A stretch of DNA of 64,000 nt from Otatea glauca (Eukaryota; Streptophyta; Magnoliopsida; Poales; Poaceae): contig CM070721.1 of assembly GCA_036346275.1 (NCBI GenBank), positions 4,600,452 through 4,664,451 on the forward strand, given 5' to 3'. The notes under the pieces are model-generated. The model searched no databases. It was not told the origin of the DNA and was given only the letters and a program-made list of their open reading frames with translations. Shown here in pieces: positions 37,412-49,100 of the stretch. How positions within the stretch are numbered: position 1 is the first letter of the stretch; every line of letters starts with the position of its first letter. The translations under genes and the position numbers were made by a program.

Positions 37412-40136
37412 ATGCATCAGCGTATAAATAATGAGTGCCAAAAAGGTAACGAAAACACATCCCAAAAAGTCATACAGAGAGTATAAATAATAGTATTACA
37501 CCTTCTCTCAGAATTTGTACTTGGATTTGGTTCAATAGGAAGAAACTAAAACCTTGATACCGTTTGGAGCTCCCCCTGTAAGGGCAAACGATATAAATAT
37601 GATGAGAAAAAACAAGAATGGTTAAAACAACCATATAACAGCTAAGATGAAAAGCAAGATATGTATATTGCTTTATCGAATTCGAATTAAGATCCGAATG
37701 GTTCAGAAAGTATGTTATTTCAGGATGAAAAACATAAACCATATCCACATTTCTTAGTTGCGAATTCATATCCCAAGTTCACAGAACCCCGTCCACTGGC
37801 AGGATCGTACCTTAACCCACAGTTAGTGTCTATTAAATCATCATGAACAATTGCAAGCAGCAAGTCATATATGTGTTAACAGTTGCTGCAATACCACTCC
37901 CCACAGATTTTAAATAGCTGGTCAGCTACATTTTAAACCAATTTTTTAAAAATGATTATTGCTGTATTGTTATCTTTTAGGCAAGAAAATAACACATATG
38001 TTCCAATGACAATATAATGCAACAAGTAGCACTATCAGAAACACTGGAAAGTTTACATTTCCCAATATGATGAGCAACATAATAACAAGCTACCACCTTG
38101 TAAATGGAAGCACAACAAAAATTGAACGGAACAAAAGGGAGAAATAGGAGTAAGAGATCTGACTTACAATTTAGAAAATGTTAGTCCACATATTCAGTGT
38201 AGAAGACAAGGATGTTGTTTTATAAAATAACCAGAGTGCCTGGTCGGACAGTACAAGGTTAAACCTGCAAGATGCCCTGCTGTCTGTGATACGAAAAGTT
38301 CTGAAGTAAGTCTATGCATAACAAATGAAGGAACTACATCCAAGAAAGGATGAGATCATATATAAGTGAATGTGTACATGATGAGAGCCTACCATCCCAG
38401 ATTAAAGGAATTGGAACAAGTAATAGTAGCAAGTATATTATCAATTTAAGATGCATCCGATAGTGTATATAAGAATTTACCTAGCAGAAACAAAATGATT
38501 TAACACACAAACAACATGTTGTTAGTGGAAGCACAGAACTGGATTTAAAAATGTTTACTCCAAACACACAAATACATCAAAAAATGGAAAGATCTTTAGT
38601 TTCCATATCCACCATAACTTAACTGAAAAAAATGCATATTCTGGTTCCTATGCATCAACAAGATACGCTCACCACATGCACTCACTCGCATGATACAAGG
38701 AAAAAGATGGAGATTGGAGATTGCGAAACTCCCATGTGCGACCTTCCACCCGCAATTTAACCTCCCCATAGTCAATAGCATATACAGGCTTTCTTGAGCT
38801 ATAAACCGGCCACCTAAGTCCCTCCAAATGCAATTAGAATGATCAGCCCAATTTCCAATTCCCCTACTTGCAGGATCTACTACAACCCATCAACACGTGC
38901 ATATAGAATTCCACTTCAAAACCCTCCAGATGATGCAGCAGCAAGCACAAGCAACCGCCATGGCCACAGACCTACCTCCCTCCCAACCTTCCCCGCACAC
39001 GATCACCCGGAACAGACTACTCGAGCTCTCCAACTGCAGCTACCCGCAACTCTACACTTGCTGCTCCACTACACCCACGCCTGTCGCTCCGCTACACGGG
39101 GCGGCTACACCCCGCGGAGGAGTAGCAACCCTACCACCACCTCGGACTTTGCCACGGAAGAAGTCCTCTGTGCAAGCGACTAAGGTTTTTCGAACTGATG
39201 ACGATGACTAACGGAATCGGATCCAACGAACTGGGGACTCGCCGAGGGCAGAGGAGGTGATAAGGTGGTTGCTCACATCGGCTCGGCTCGACGGTCAACG
39301 GCGGTGGAGGAGGCGGAGCGGAGGAGGTCGCCGCTGTCGACCGATTCGAACCAGAGAGGAAAAAGGGGCATGCGGTCGAGTCGAATCTGTGCACAAAGCC
39401 CTGGTGGAAGAGCATCGGAGTTGGGTTGGCTCTTACTCTGACTCCTGCTTTGCGGATGATGAGTGGGCCCGGACCCACGGGACAACGAGAGATGCAGGGC
39501 TGCAATCGGGGAAGGGTTCAGATAGAGTTTGGACGGAAATAGGTCGAAACTTGTCACCACAGCGGGGCTGTTTGGTCGCCAGCCGGAGAGCCCGAGAGGA
39601 CGCCGCTAGGATGACCGGAGTGGACGTTTTCATTGGAGGCAGATCTACCTTTGTGAGACGAAGGTAGCAGGTTGTTGTCCATACTCCATACCAACGACGA
39701 CAGCATTGATTTTGGAATTGGATGGGCACAGGGTTTTTTCAATACTTGCGCGTGACACTACGATTGTTTAGTCGTGGTACGAGGAGTGAAAATAGATCAG
39801 ATATTTTTGGCTCGATTCGGAGCCGGATCCGATCGGAACTGAATTCGAGAAAGGATATACTATTCGATCAAATCTGGGACAAAATCCGAATACTTGAATC
39901 TAGATTCAAAATTGGATTCAGGGCAGTCAATATATGACAAAATATAGGATGGGATTCGAATATCGTTTTTTTTCTATCGAATATTCGGCAAGACCAGCCC
40001 ATTCATTACATATTTTCTATGGTAACCCATTTATCATGACAATTAGTTGGTTCTATTGATCCTCAAGTAGTATATTTTTTCTATGACATCTATTGGGTTT
40101 GGTTGATATATAACTTGCTATTATGATCATGTACTC
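37412..40136 (-). pseudogene. Truncated duplicate of the MED13 5' end (exons 1-2 and promoter)
   Basis: This segment is a direct-orientation copy of 31517-33178 plus 35887-36611, with the hAT element absent. It contains counterparts of MED13 exon 1 (38191-38168) and exon 2 (37575-37502) with surrounding introns and UTR. Exon 1 has a stop in codon 7 (TTC TAA where the gene has TTC AAA). Exon 2 has a second in-frame TAG and a Trp-to-Arg change just before it. The candidate UTR donor GTGAGT has become GCGAGT near 39242. No counterpart of exon 3 onward is present, so it cannot encode MED13. It lies upstream of the real gene in the same orientation, so its promoter-like part could in principle still start transcripts. 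Confidence 0.92.
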
Positions 40137-40369
40137 ATATAGTTTGATTCAACATATATTACTACTCTATATATGTGTGCATTATCCGTATATCTTTATT
40201 CATTTCCGATCCGAATTTGTCACATATTCGTCCTGTGTCTGTATCCCAAATAACCTGGTTTCGTATTGGTATCCGGTTAGTTCGAATCCAGCTCCGAATC
40301 CGAGAAAAAATATGGGTTTGGATACGAGAAGAGCAATATCCGCCCGTATCTGATCCGTTTTCACCGCTA
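39781..40369. mobile_element. Small hAT-like element in the outer MED13 5' copy
   Basis: The left end GAGGAGTGAAAATAGATCAG and the right end (reverse complement) TAGCGGTGAAAACGGATCAG are inverted repeats. The flanks GTGGTAC (39774-39780) and GTGGTATC (40370-40377) look like a decayed 8-bp duplication. An internal part (40028-40134) is also present at about 36515-36611 beside the other MED13 copy, so the element predates or took part in the duplication. No transposase. Confidence 0.65.
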
Positions 40370-42076
40370 GTGGTATCGCTCATAAAGCCGTTGGATGTGA
40401 TCGGGGTACACGTGAACATGACACACTAGAGCCAATCCATCTCACAGGCTACTTTTCTCATCATCTCTCTCTCTCTGATGGACACATCCTTAGCAACCAT
40501 GGTGGAACACTCCAAGCGTGCTAGGCTCTGAGACTTCAGCTGTTGTCGAGATTCGAGTAGGACTAGACAAGCCTCGAGCAGCCATAATGGAGCACTCCAA
40601 GGTGGGTTATAGTGAGAGATATGACTTTAAGAAGGCATTACTCAGTTTATGCCCGTTCTATACCAGGTCATGTGGTCAACACGACCCTACAGTGCTAGAT
40701 CACCATCAGGACATTTGTTATATTAACTTGGCTTCCAAGAGATTTCCATTCAGGGTTCCAACTACCACTATAGAATAATTCAAAGGAATTTGGCCACGAA
40801 CCCATAATGATCAGTTTACTTCTTTAGAAATTAACTTTTTATCATGCAGGTGATAGTAATAATAATATAATAGAATACAAATAATTTTCTTAGAGAATTA
40901 ACAAAAATAATCATGATCGAGAAATAGACTGGTAAGAACTAATCGGATGAAAAGAATCTTGAAGTTTAGTTCTCTGGATATGATCCTCAGTTGCTAGAAC
41001 TTTTGGAAAGAATGGAAATATGGCAGTCCGATAGGAACAACATCCACATGGAAATATTCAAATAAGAACATGTATGCACATGCTCTAGGAATGGAACTTG
41101 AAAGATCATATATCGTTGCTCATGAATTATCGATGTCTTAAGGTAGATATTTATGCTATGGAGATTATGGAAATTCAAAATGAAGGTATATCGAGATGTA
41201 CATGTATTTATTCCTTGAGAAATTGATGGAATAAAGTTTATATTACAACGACTCAAAAAGAAGTAGTTAATATACACAAAATTTTAGTATACATATTTAG
41301 TCTAATGATTTAGGCATTCATATAGCATTGTACTTATAGTAAATTACATTTAAATATAAAAACAATTGGGTCTTAAATTTGGAAATTAGTTTATCATTTA
41401 TTTTTGTGGAAATAATGATTTTAGTTGAAATCTTTGGAAAGTTTCATTTATAAAATTTATTTGAAAATATTTTTGAGAAAGAATGAGTTTTGAATGGATT
41501 TTAGGCTTGGGCCAAGGCAGTGATCCTGATTGATCAAGGTGACTGATCAAAGTCGGTCCAACAAGCCAATTGGCTTGGTCGGCCTAGCTGGCCCTACCCT
41601 TTTCCTCTATCTCTCACTCTCTCTCTCTCGTTTGCCCGCCTAGCCACTGCTGTTGTATATCTGTTGTCACCGTCGCTCTAGCTTGTCAGCCATGGCCTCA
41701 ACCACCAAGACAACATCCACTTCCTCCTCACATGGATTTGATTCTCGTGCTCCCTAGTGTCGCCATTGGTCGTTTGAGCCATCGGGGTTGCTGGCCCTTT
41801 CATGGCTATCACTGATCCTCCAGCCCTCGGTGGTCACCATTGCCACTCCTAGAGCCTCCCCTGATGTCAAGCTGTCCCTGAGTAGCCGCCATGCGCTTCC
41901 CCTATTCCCCCTTGGTTTGGCCTTGTGTGGCCTCGGCCTAGCACCATCGCCGCCCCTTGTCGGCCACGCTTGTCTCTCCAGCCACCGTCATGGAGAGGGT
42001 GGGGTGTCCCACACCCTAGCAACTCCGACGATGGCCACTCCTAACAGTGAGTGTCTTACTTTTGCTCTATTAGCCT
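40370..42076. other. Intergenic, no gene recognised
   Basis: A weak open frame at 41788-42078 (+) is rich in Ser, Leu and Pro and matches no family I know. A (CT)n-rich tract lies near 41610. Nothing else is supported. Confidence 0.4.
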
Positions 42077-42196
42077 GATTTGGTTGTGCTTATGCTTGTG
42101 TGTATAGACGCAATGGTGGTAATGATGAACTAATATGATTTGGTTGTGCTTATGCTTGTGTATATAGACGCAGTGGTGGTAATGATGAACTGATGT
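42077..42196. repeat. 60-bp tandem duplication
   Basis: 42077-42136 and 42137-42196 are near-identical, each starting GATTTGGTTGTGCTTATGCT. Confidence 0.9.
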
Positions 42197-43940
42197 GATT
42201 GGACATAAGATTGGGCTTGCTAGTGTGCCGATTAGGCTAGCCATGTGTTGTATATATGCTTTAGTATGCACACCTTGCTTTAGCATAAACAGGAATGTGA
42301 GCATTAGAATCAATCATCACACTAGCAAGTATTGATTCTTATTCACTGCAGTTCACATCACACTAGCGTGAATTTGGACCTTATCCATTTTATTTTAATC
42401 TTGTTAGCATATTTTAGCTTGATATCAATAATTGAAAACAAGTCTAATCTAATCATATCATGTCACTAAATCAAGAATTAACACATGTATATAAAAACAT
42501 CATATTCACACTAGTAACTGGCCCATTCCCGTAAATTTTGTACCTATGGCATGGCTATTGCCTTTAGATGTTATATCCTATTTTCATGTTACATTGTGCT
42601 TGCATGTCAATCTGTTTATTTTTATTCATCTCATCACCGTCAAAGACCACCAAATAAACTCTTTTTACATAGACCCTTACTCCTCTAATCATATGAAAAT
42701 ATACCACCATACGAATGCAAACATATAACATCACATATATACACATGACTACATGCTCACAAATGGATCTAGGTTTGATGACCACCTTGTTGTCTTGGTG
42801 GCTGATTGGTTATGGCTTAATGATCTCTTATGTTCTTAATGGTTTCATATGATCTTGATGGTCTCCTATAGTCTTGATGCTTGGATGACTCCTCCTTTTC
42901 TTTCCCTTGTGTCATGTCCTTGTCTCGCTCTTGTCTTGCCTTAGTCGAACCTACATTGGCCCTATGATATTAGAGCTAGCAAGAGACAAGGAAAAATATT
43001 TAGAAGGTTGAGCTCACCAAAGCTTGTGCAAAATGATTTATAAGTGGCCTTAGGTTACTACTTTCAATGAGGATTGATATTTGTTGTCAATGGATTATGG
43101 TTGTATTGGTAACTCTTATATAATTGGTTAACATGACAACTAGCATGGTGACTAAGCATAAAGAGCATTGTTGTCTTTTCCCATATTGATGGCATGAAGG
43201 GTAATTTCTCTAAACTATTTAGGAAAAGTGATTTTCTTTTTTATTGGTAAATCCTTGAAAATCACATAGGCTTGTCACCTATATACAGTTACTTGTCATT
43301 TTGTGCATTTTGGCCTTTTCACAAAGGATGGTATGAAATGTAATTTAGGGTTAAGTTGGTAGGTACACCTAATTCCTTGAACTGATCTTGATGGTGACTA
43401 TTTTTACCTCTAGTAATAATTTTATATTTACCATGGGCATGCTTCACTACAAAGTTTTGCCCCTATGTAATTTATTGAAAGTCTTCGGTTTTGTGTGAAA
43501 TGTTGATCCAAGGGTCTTTTCGAAAATATGACCTAAATTGGATCATTTTTTAAAATCCTTTTGCTAAAATTAAATATCTACCTTTTAAGTAATTAGTTTA
43601 GTTATTAATTTTATTGTTCTCTCCACTGTAATTATGCCACAATATGTAGGTGCAGTTACAGCACTTTGTAAGAATTCAAAGGAAATATGTTTTTTCTAGT
43701 CTAGCAATTTTTTTTTTCTAAAATAAAATGCGGGTCTAGCCTCCTACTCTAAAATTGTGTAGTGACAGGATCACATAGACATTTTAATTAGAATAATCTA
43801 ATTTCTTATGAAATGTGAATGTAGAAATAATGTACTTTAGATTAACATAGCAGTGGAAGAATAAAGTAGTAATCACTTCTCACATTTGGTATTTAATGTG
43901 TGCTAATGCAATGCAATATACTACTCCTTAAAGGAGAAGG
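42197..43940. other. Intergenic, no gene recognised
   Basis: AT-rich sequence with only short random frames. No repeat structure or protein signal that I can support. Confidence 0.4.
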
Positions 43941-43969
43941 AATTGGTGGACGCTGGGCGTGTCCATGCC

Positions 43970-44200
43970 ACCATTTTTGCAAAAAGACCCTCGCAAATTC
44001 TGAAATTGCGTTGGGACCCTCTAGTCGACTCTTTTGCAAAAAAAACCACGTGGTTCTGGAAATTTGCATCCAGACGACCACAGTCTTTTGCGAAAAAAAA
44101 CATTGTGGTTCCGGAAATTCCTCCCAGGTTCCGAATCCTCGTTTTATCTAAAGAGCCCATAAGTTTTTTGAAATCTTGTTATCATTCACCATTTTTGCAA
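43970..44200. repeat. Imperfect tandem repeats of about 55-60 bp
   Basis: Units contain 'TTTTGCAAAAA' or 'TTTTGCGAAAAA', then a variable 'CC..GTGGTTC' block, then 'GGAAATT'. About four units are visible. Short frames on both strands (for example 43900-44215) are produced by the repeat. Confidence 0.6.
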
Positions 44201-44589
44201 AACGGTTCCCTGTGAATTATGAAATCGTGATTATTTCAGTTTTTCTTAGATTTTTATGTTTTGCTAAAGGAAAAACGACATTCACTGTGGATGTTGGTTT
44301 TGCCATTTAAGATTTCTATCAAAATTCACTCGGCACAGCGTATCACGCAACTCTGTCCAGTTTTACAGATGCATGGAAGTTAGCAAGATGTCAGATTTCT
44401 TGTGTGTGTTTGCTATCTTCTAACTCGATTCTCTCTCTCGAATTGTTCTATATACATAATGAAACTTCCAATCTATACCTTATCTAAAGCTGAAATGAAT
44501 GGTGAGCTCAGAGAGCTCCCGTACATTTATTCCACCAATTATAGTGCCACACGTGTCGTCGTCTCGGCTTTTCCCTCAGGGTTCTAGGA

Positions 44590-44880
44590 ATTTGCGAAGA
44601 GGTCATATATGATTTTACATAGAGGCCCTTGAGGTTTCGGGAATTTATGAAGAGGTCTTGTGCCATCTAGCAATTTTACATGCAGGCCTTCGTGGTCCCA
44701 AAAATTTGCTAAGAAAAGGTCATGTGGCCTCTAGCAATTTTACACCCTCGGGTTTTTAGGAATTCACGAAAAGGTCCTACACCCTCTAGCAATTTTACAC
44801 ACAAGTCCTCGGGGTCCCAAAAATTTATGAAGAGATCATTTGCGATTTTACACGAAGACCCCCAGAGTTCCAAAAATCCA
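44590..44880. repeat. Imperfect tandem repeats of about 57-62 bp
   Basis: Five or so units with the pattern 'CTAGCAATTTTACA', 'AGGCC or GGTCCTC', 'AAAAATTT', 'GAAGAGGTC'. They resemble the array at 43970-44200 in layout and may belong to the same element. Confidence 0.65.
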
Positions 44881-45239
44881 ACATATCCCGCCCTGCGTGA
44901 CGTAGCGTGCAAACCATCTAGTTTATAGTTCATAGCCAGCACCCTGGCACAAATAACCAATCAACTCAACAACGTGAGTCTAGGGTTTACCTTAGTCAAC
45001 ATCGTTGCAAATTTGACCAGAAACTGGGAGTGTTGCATTTTTACTCGACGTCGTCCTAGAATACGTGCCATCAAACATTCTAAAATTTGATTGCTAATAT
45101 ATTTAAAAGTATATAGATTAGCTATACGAAAATTATATCATTATATTTATCATTAAAAATATGTTCATACCATTATAATTTTATTAGTACTCTTAATGTA
45201 AAGATACAAAAAGTAACTATCAATGTTGCATCTCGTACA

Positions 45240-46189
45240 GACAGTATATAGTCCCACCTGGCAGTGACAAACGAGGCCGGAAATTATGAACAGGGAGGAT
45301 GGACGGCTGGATGGGAAGGTGCTAGGTAGAAAGGAGGCAAGAAGAATTAGCGAAGTTTGACAAGACTAGATGAGTCACTGCGGCGTGCTACGTCGTGACC
45401 GTTGCTCCCCACGCGATCAAATCGAGAAAACGTGCGATTGACACTCCCCACGCAAGCAAATCGACGAAACACACGAAACGGTTGAAAGGATACAAACGTA
45501 ATTGCGTTTTTTCGCATCTATTCGGCGGAACGGTTGAAAGGGTATAAACGTATTTGTATTTTTTTTGTATTTATTCGTGATCCTCCCATGAAGGATATGT
45601 GATTTCGCTGAAACGAAAAGTCCTTTTCGCAAAAAATGGTAAAAATGATCTAAACGAAACTATATTTTTTCAGCATTTATTTGAGGTCCTAATTTTCGTA
45701 AAAAATGATCAAAAGTACCTAAATATAATTTTTTTTTTCTAAAAATGACCTAAACATTTTTTTTTTGCTCGGCTAGAGCCGGCTCAAAAGGCTGGTGGCC
45801 GAAAACTCTTCCAACTTTATTAGAGGGATGATATGACGATGATGAGGACGATTAGCAGACAGCGAGATGAGAGATTATGCGAGTGAGGAGCCGAGGACTG
45901 AAGAAACCAAATGCACCGGATTAGCAGAGGAGAGGAGAGAAGTGAGAAGGGTCGGAGTCGGAGCGGGCGGCGTGGAAGAAGAATCTGCTTTTGACCGTGC
46001 GTATGCGTGAGGTTTCTTGCCACGACGCAGACGCAGTAGAAAGCCTTCTACTGCCTTCTCTTCTGTCGTGTTCGTTTTCCACTCTTCCTCACCGCGACGC
46101 CGCCGCCTACGCAAGGGGGTCGGCGCGGCGGTGAGGATTAGTACAGAAGTCGGGACGGACTTGTTGGGTTGGGTCGGGTTGTTGGTGGG
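45240..46189 (+). promoter_or_regulatory. Upstream region and 5' UTR of the RING ligase gene
   Basis: Contains a diverged duplication of about 60 bp around 45475-45590 ('AACGGTTGAAAGG' twice) and homopolymer T tracts. From about 46010 the sequence turns GC-rich, as grass 5' UTRs often do. No TATA box or start site can be assigned with confidence. Confidence 0.4.
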
Positions 46190-49100
46190 ATGGGGAACCG
46201 GGTGGGGGGTAGGCAGCGGCGCCCGGCGGTGGAGGAGCGGTACACGCGGCCGCAGGGGCTGTACCCGCACCCGGACATCGACCTCAAGAAGCTGCGCCGC
46301 CTCATCCTCGACGCCAAGCTCGCGCCCTGCTACCCCGGCTCCGACGACCCCCGCGCCGACCTCGACGAGTGCCCCATCTGCTTCCTGGTCCGTCCCCTCC
46401 GCCCCGCCATTTCCCTCTTCCTCGTCGCCTTGTTGTTGTCGCTGTTCTGCTTCCGCCTCCGATGGATCGATGGCTGCGGAGATTTTATTATCATTTTCGC
46501 CGTTGCGCTCGCAGTTTTATCCTAGCCTGAACCGGTCCAAGTGCTGCGCCAAGGGGATTTGCACGGGTGAGTAGTCGAGGATGTATACCATGTGTGTGTT
46601 CTTGATGCCGCCGTCTTCGGCTATGGATTCGGTTGGTGTTTGACCTGTGCTTGCTGGTGCGTGCAGAGTGTTTCCTTCAGATGAAGTCGCCCACCTCATG
46701 CCGCCCGACGCAGTATCCTAGCTCGATTCTGATCAATTTTATGTCGTCTAGATGTTGTAGAGAGGTGTTCTTCGTTTCTGGTGTTACAAGTCCACACACC
46801 TTGGCCTATGATTCGGTTTTTCCCTAACCTGTTAGATGTCCCTACTGCAAGACGGTGAATTACGCAGTGGAGTACCGCGGCGTCAAGACGAAGGAGGAGA
46901 AGGGCATTGAGCAGCTTGTGAGTGACTGTAATACCATGATTTTGTTCAGTGCTGTCTGTCTGCTTTGGTTTATTTTTTGCCAATTGGGCGGCGCTGGAAA
47001 TTGTGGGTAGGAGGAGCAGAGGGTGATCGAGGCGCAGATCAGGATGCAGCAGCAGGAGCTACAGGACAATGCGGAGAAGATGAAGAAGAAGCAGACTGCT
47101 GCTTCGGCCCATGCAGTGACAACTGCACAAGCTGAATGTTGTGATACTGGTGGCACATCCACACCAGGTGTGTAGATTTCTGTGGGTTATTTGTGTTTTC
47201 TCTCTGCTGTTTTTTCCTTGTGCAGTTGTTGACTGATCCTGTCTGTTCTGTTGATAGCTGCAAGCAGCGCGCAAGCCAATGATGTGCTCTCATCTCAAGT
47301 ACAGCATTCAGAGTTACTATTGAAGACTTCTGAACGCTTAAAACAGATGCGGTCTGTACTGAATAATTCGTTTGTGCTTTCTAAATTGAATTCTGTTGAA
47401 GGTCTGTGATTGCATAAATGCATTGGGGATCAGGGAATTATGTAGGAAAAATAATTTGTCCTTACCTGCCCTCATTGGAAAGTTTGATAGCTTACTATAT
47501 GTACTTTCTGATAGATGGTTGTGCATTCTCTCCTGCTACCAGGCATAGCACACTAGCAATGGTTTGGCAATTTAATAAGTAATAACACAGCTCAGTTATA
47601 TACTTATATGTTGCCATGTTGGCTGTCAAATAAGGTCCCAGGCAGTACCATGTTGATGATATCACTGCCAGTTTAAGATTTTTTGTTTGTTCTTTTGTCT
47701 ATCAGTTAATTGAACATGTTGGAGATGCCCTTGAATCCTTGATTGTGCTGCTCTTGACTTGAAGATATTTGATTGTTGAATTGTCAATTTAATACACCTA
47801 ACGCTTGTTGCACCTTAGCTAAGCACTACTTAACATATAAATACGAGTTGGTGGTAGTCATCCATCCTCTCTTTTCTCCTCTCTAAGAAAAGTAGCACGC
47901 CGACATATGGGCCGCGGGCTATGACACGCTCCCCCCACCTCTCGCGAATAAAAAGGAAACCTATTTGGTTCAAAAATGTGTTTCCATTGCAACGTAAGGG
48001 CACTTGACTAATATATAAATACGAGTTGGTGGTGGTCGTTCGTCCTCCGTCTCCTCTTTAAGAAAAGCAGCACACCGATATATGGCATAGTTGTCACGGC
48101 GGTCCGGCTAGGCACCCGCCTAGGCGATGATTAGACGATTAGCAGTTAAGTAGCATCAAGCATTAGCGTTAGCAGTTAAGCAGCAGCCCAGCACGCATCA
48201 AGCATCAAGCATTAGCACTTAAGTAGCATCAAGCATTAGTAGTTCACTAGCAGCAAGCATCAACCATTAGCAGTTTAGCACAGCAGCAACATCAGTGCAT
48301 CACCATCATCATCAGTAGTACTATTGTACTACTACTAAACTACCACTACTGCATACTGCTACTAATAAGTACTACTACTCCCGACGCCGACTTCTAGTTC
48401 CTTCTCCCCGACGCCTCCGCTCCCATCCCCGCCCTCGACGCCTTCGCCCCCGCCGCCGACGTCTCTGCTTGAGCCCGACGCCGACGCCGCCTCGACGCCT
48501 CGCTCGGGCCTCGCCGAGCTCCCTCCCCTCCTCATTGCCTCCCGCATCTGCGCCTCTGCAGCCATGCCCTCCAGTCGAGGCGGCCGGTCCTGGCGTCCCC
48601 CTCCAGCCGCCGGGATGCCTAGGCATCGACTAGGCGTCGCCGTGACAACATAGATATATGGGCTACTGGCCGCAACATGCTCCCCCACCCCACCTCTTGC
48701 GAATGAAAAGGAAACTAACTACTTCTCCCTCCTTGTGGCAACTCAAGAGTACAATTTTATTTTTGTAAACACGTGGCATGATTTGATTATTTGGTTCAAA
48801 AATGTGTTTCTGTTGCAACGCACGGGCACTTGGCTATTCTAAGTAATTAATCATTTCCGGTTTCTGCTTTCGACTTTTCTAGAAGACCTTCTGTTTAGTT
48901 GTGCTAAAATAATTAATAATATGAGTATTGCTCCTTACTATTCTGTACAATGAAATCCATTACTAGGCAATACAGTAACTTGCCCATCCATCCTGAACTG
49001 CCAAAAAGTTGACTATTGTTAGTTTTAACTCACCTTTATCTGAGGGATTTCTATGTGAATTTCGTGAAGTTTCTATATTGCTTGGAATACTTTTACAGTA

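Noticed and set aside
41788..42078. 96-aa plus-strand frame in the intergenic region
   Set aside because: Low-complexity Leu/Ser/Pro sequence, no splice context and no known family.
46017..46574. 185-aa plus-strand frame starting 5' of the ligase gene
   Set aside because: It is in a different frame from the conserved MGNR start, runs through intron 1, and has the Arg/Ser/Thr/Pro bias of a GC-rich shadow frame.
48362..48688. Minus-strand Gly/Arg-rich frames in the ligase intron
   Set aside because: They lie in the GC-rich half of the 567-bp Mutator-like element and show no family resemblance.
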